Shown here piece after piece: positions 51,793 to 52,365 of a DNA stretch of 52,365 nucleotides. The translations under genes and the position numbers were made by a program. Source of the stretch: JAFDVL01 sp043736395. Lineage in GTDB: Bacteria; Acidobacteriota; Blastocatellia; RBC074. The notes under the pieces were generated by a model. The model did not search any database and was not told where the DNA came from. It worked only from the letters and a program-made list of their open reading frames with translations. The DNA lies in assembly GCA_043736395.1 (NCBI GenBank), contig JAYTCQ010000412.1, positions 1-52,365 on the forward strand, given 5' to 3'. Each line of letters opens with the position of its first letter. Position 1 is the stretch's first letter.

Positions 51793-52165
51793 GCACCTTT
51801 AATCTTGGATACCTTCTTATAATGATTCAGGCTCACTTTTGATGAGGTCAGGAAAAGTGAAGAAAAATATCTGAGCCTCCTTGACGTCATCAAATGTGAT
51901 GCTCGCACTGGCGGCAAAGAAAATGTCCTCACAATTTTGGCGACTCGAGAGTGTCAGAAATTGCGTCGCATAATGCTTGTTATGTTTTTATGCTCCCCTT
52001 CCCTTTCAAGTTCTTTTTTGCACTTTTCCCTAATAAAAACTGTCTTTTTCAAAGAAATATTCCTTTTCTAAAAAGGGTGTAATCCTCGTTTTTGACCACC
52101 AAAATATTTTTTTATTTTTTTGCATTTTTTCGCTCGCAGAATTTTTTTGCAAAAATTTATTCAAT
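51793..52165. other. Gene-free, T-rich 3' region
   Basis: No supported gene. It contains a nested hairpin at 51829-51878 and many T-runs on the plus strand, dense from about 52089. Confidence 0.5.
51829..51878 (+). terminator. Nested hairpin after the S8 peptidase gene
   Basis: AGGCTCA (51829-51835) pairs with TGAGCCT (51872-51878), and inside it CACTTTT (51834-51840) pairs with AAAAGTG (51853-51859). It starts 37 bases after the stop codon. There is no T-run directly after it, so termination here would be factor-assisted or the hairpin protects the 3' end. Confidence 0.4.
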
Positions 52166-52321
52166 TTATTTTTTGGCTGGCTCAATCAGGTTGCGAAATG
52201 AAATCGGATCTACCACTTTCAGTGAGTGGAAGCCTCCTGCCACTGAAATAGTCATTACGACCGTCACAATTTTAGAATTGGTTAAAATATTTCCGCGCCC
52301 GACCAACTGTGACCGTCTCAT
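52166..52321 (-). CDS. Small 51-residue protein of unknown function
   Basis: The ATG at 52321 is preceded by AGGAGACATAA, a strong ribosome binding site with good spacing. The product starts MRRSQLVGRGNILTNS, has a moderately hydrophobic centre (KIVTVVMTISVAGGFHSL) and ends IEPAKK. The frame on the opposite strand is not convincing. No family is recognised. Without comparison the start signal is the only positive evidence. Confidence 0.4.
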   Translation of the reverse strand: MRRSQLVGRGNILTNSKIVTVVMTISVAGGFHSLKVVDPISFRNLIEPAKK

Positions 52322-52365
52322 TTATGTCTCCTGCCTGCTCTTCTGAACAAACAGCAAAGAAATAG

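Noticed and set aside
52092..52346. 84-codon plus-strand frame near the window end
   Set aside because: It starts in the T-rich tract, is Phe/Ile-rich as expected from T-runs, and has no ribosome binding site; the opposite strand has a better small gene.
1..52365. CRISPR arrays, tRNA or rRNA genes
   Set aside because: No regularly spaced direct repeats, and no cloverleaf or T-loop consensus was found in the gene-free stretches on reading through them.

Overview
The window looks like a chromosome segment of an aerobic Gram-negative bacterium. Markers of a double membrane are a TonB C-terminal domain protein, SurA-like chaperones, a secretin, minor pilins and a PEP-CTERM protein; HemF is an oxygen-dependent enzyme. 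The mix of a cohesin-tailed secretin, a PEP-CTERM protein, an S8 peptidase with a strand-repeat tail and many secreted proteins of unknown role fits Acidobacteriota (class Blastocatellia would be my guess). That placement is inferred from gene content; no rRNA or other phylogenetic marker is present.

Layout. 1-5 kb: edge of a surface-polysaccharide locus (ABC-2 export permease without an ATPase, a DUF1972-type glycosyltransferase), a TonB-domain protein, a small Sm-like protein and an Rrf2 regulator. 5.2-12.9 kb: eight minus-strand redox genes (zinc-type quinone oxidoreductase, two Old Yellow Enzymes, SDR, aldo/keto reductase, luciferase-like monooxygenase, radical SAM protein, YdeI-like protein). 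Their lead gene has a consensus promoter whose -10 box sits inside an 11-bp inverted repeat, which looks like an electrophile or quinone stress operon. 13-20.5 kb: hemF, a DUF3592 membrane protein, a soluble histidine kinase, a PLP trans-sulfuration enzyme, an ACT protein, a receiver-ATPase fusion, a CBM9-like protein and a SurA-N protein, plus a candidate small RNA at 16345-16439. 20.5-23.5 kb: a 982-residue secreted protein, possibly related to YetA/rhamnogalacturonan lyases. 23.7-26.3 kb: an IS91-type mobile element whose transposase is frameshifted but whose integrase is intact. 26.6-30.7 kb: a PEP-CTERM protein and a four-gene minor-pilin operon (FimT, PilV, PilW, PilX types).

30.7-49.5 kb holds the most unusual part. 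Seven minus-strand genes run in series: a 1602-residue multicopper oxidase, a YVTN-type beta-propeller, a protein with two SCO copper-chaperone domains, a small secreted protein, a cytochrome c fused to an amino-acid-type periplasmic binding protein, a SurA-SurA-DsbA fusion, and a secretin with AMIN and cohesin domains. Upstream lies a 990-residue TPR/AAA+/Fis sigma-54 activator. A textbook sigma-54 promoter (TGGCAC-N5-TTGC) precedes the oxidase. A weaker sigma-54-like site, with a palindrome upstream of it, precedes a divergent S8 peptidase gene (49.9-51.8 kb). I infer one regulated unit that builds and supplies a large copper enzyme at the cell envelope. Its substrate (Mn(II), Cu(I) or an organic compound) cannot be read from sequence. 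The window ends with a T-rich tract and a 51-codon reading frame with a strong ribosome binding site.
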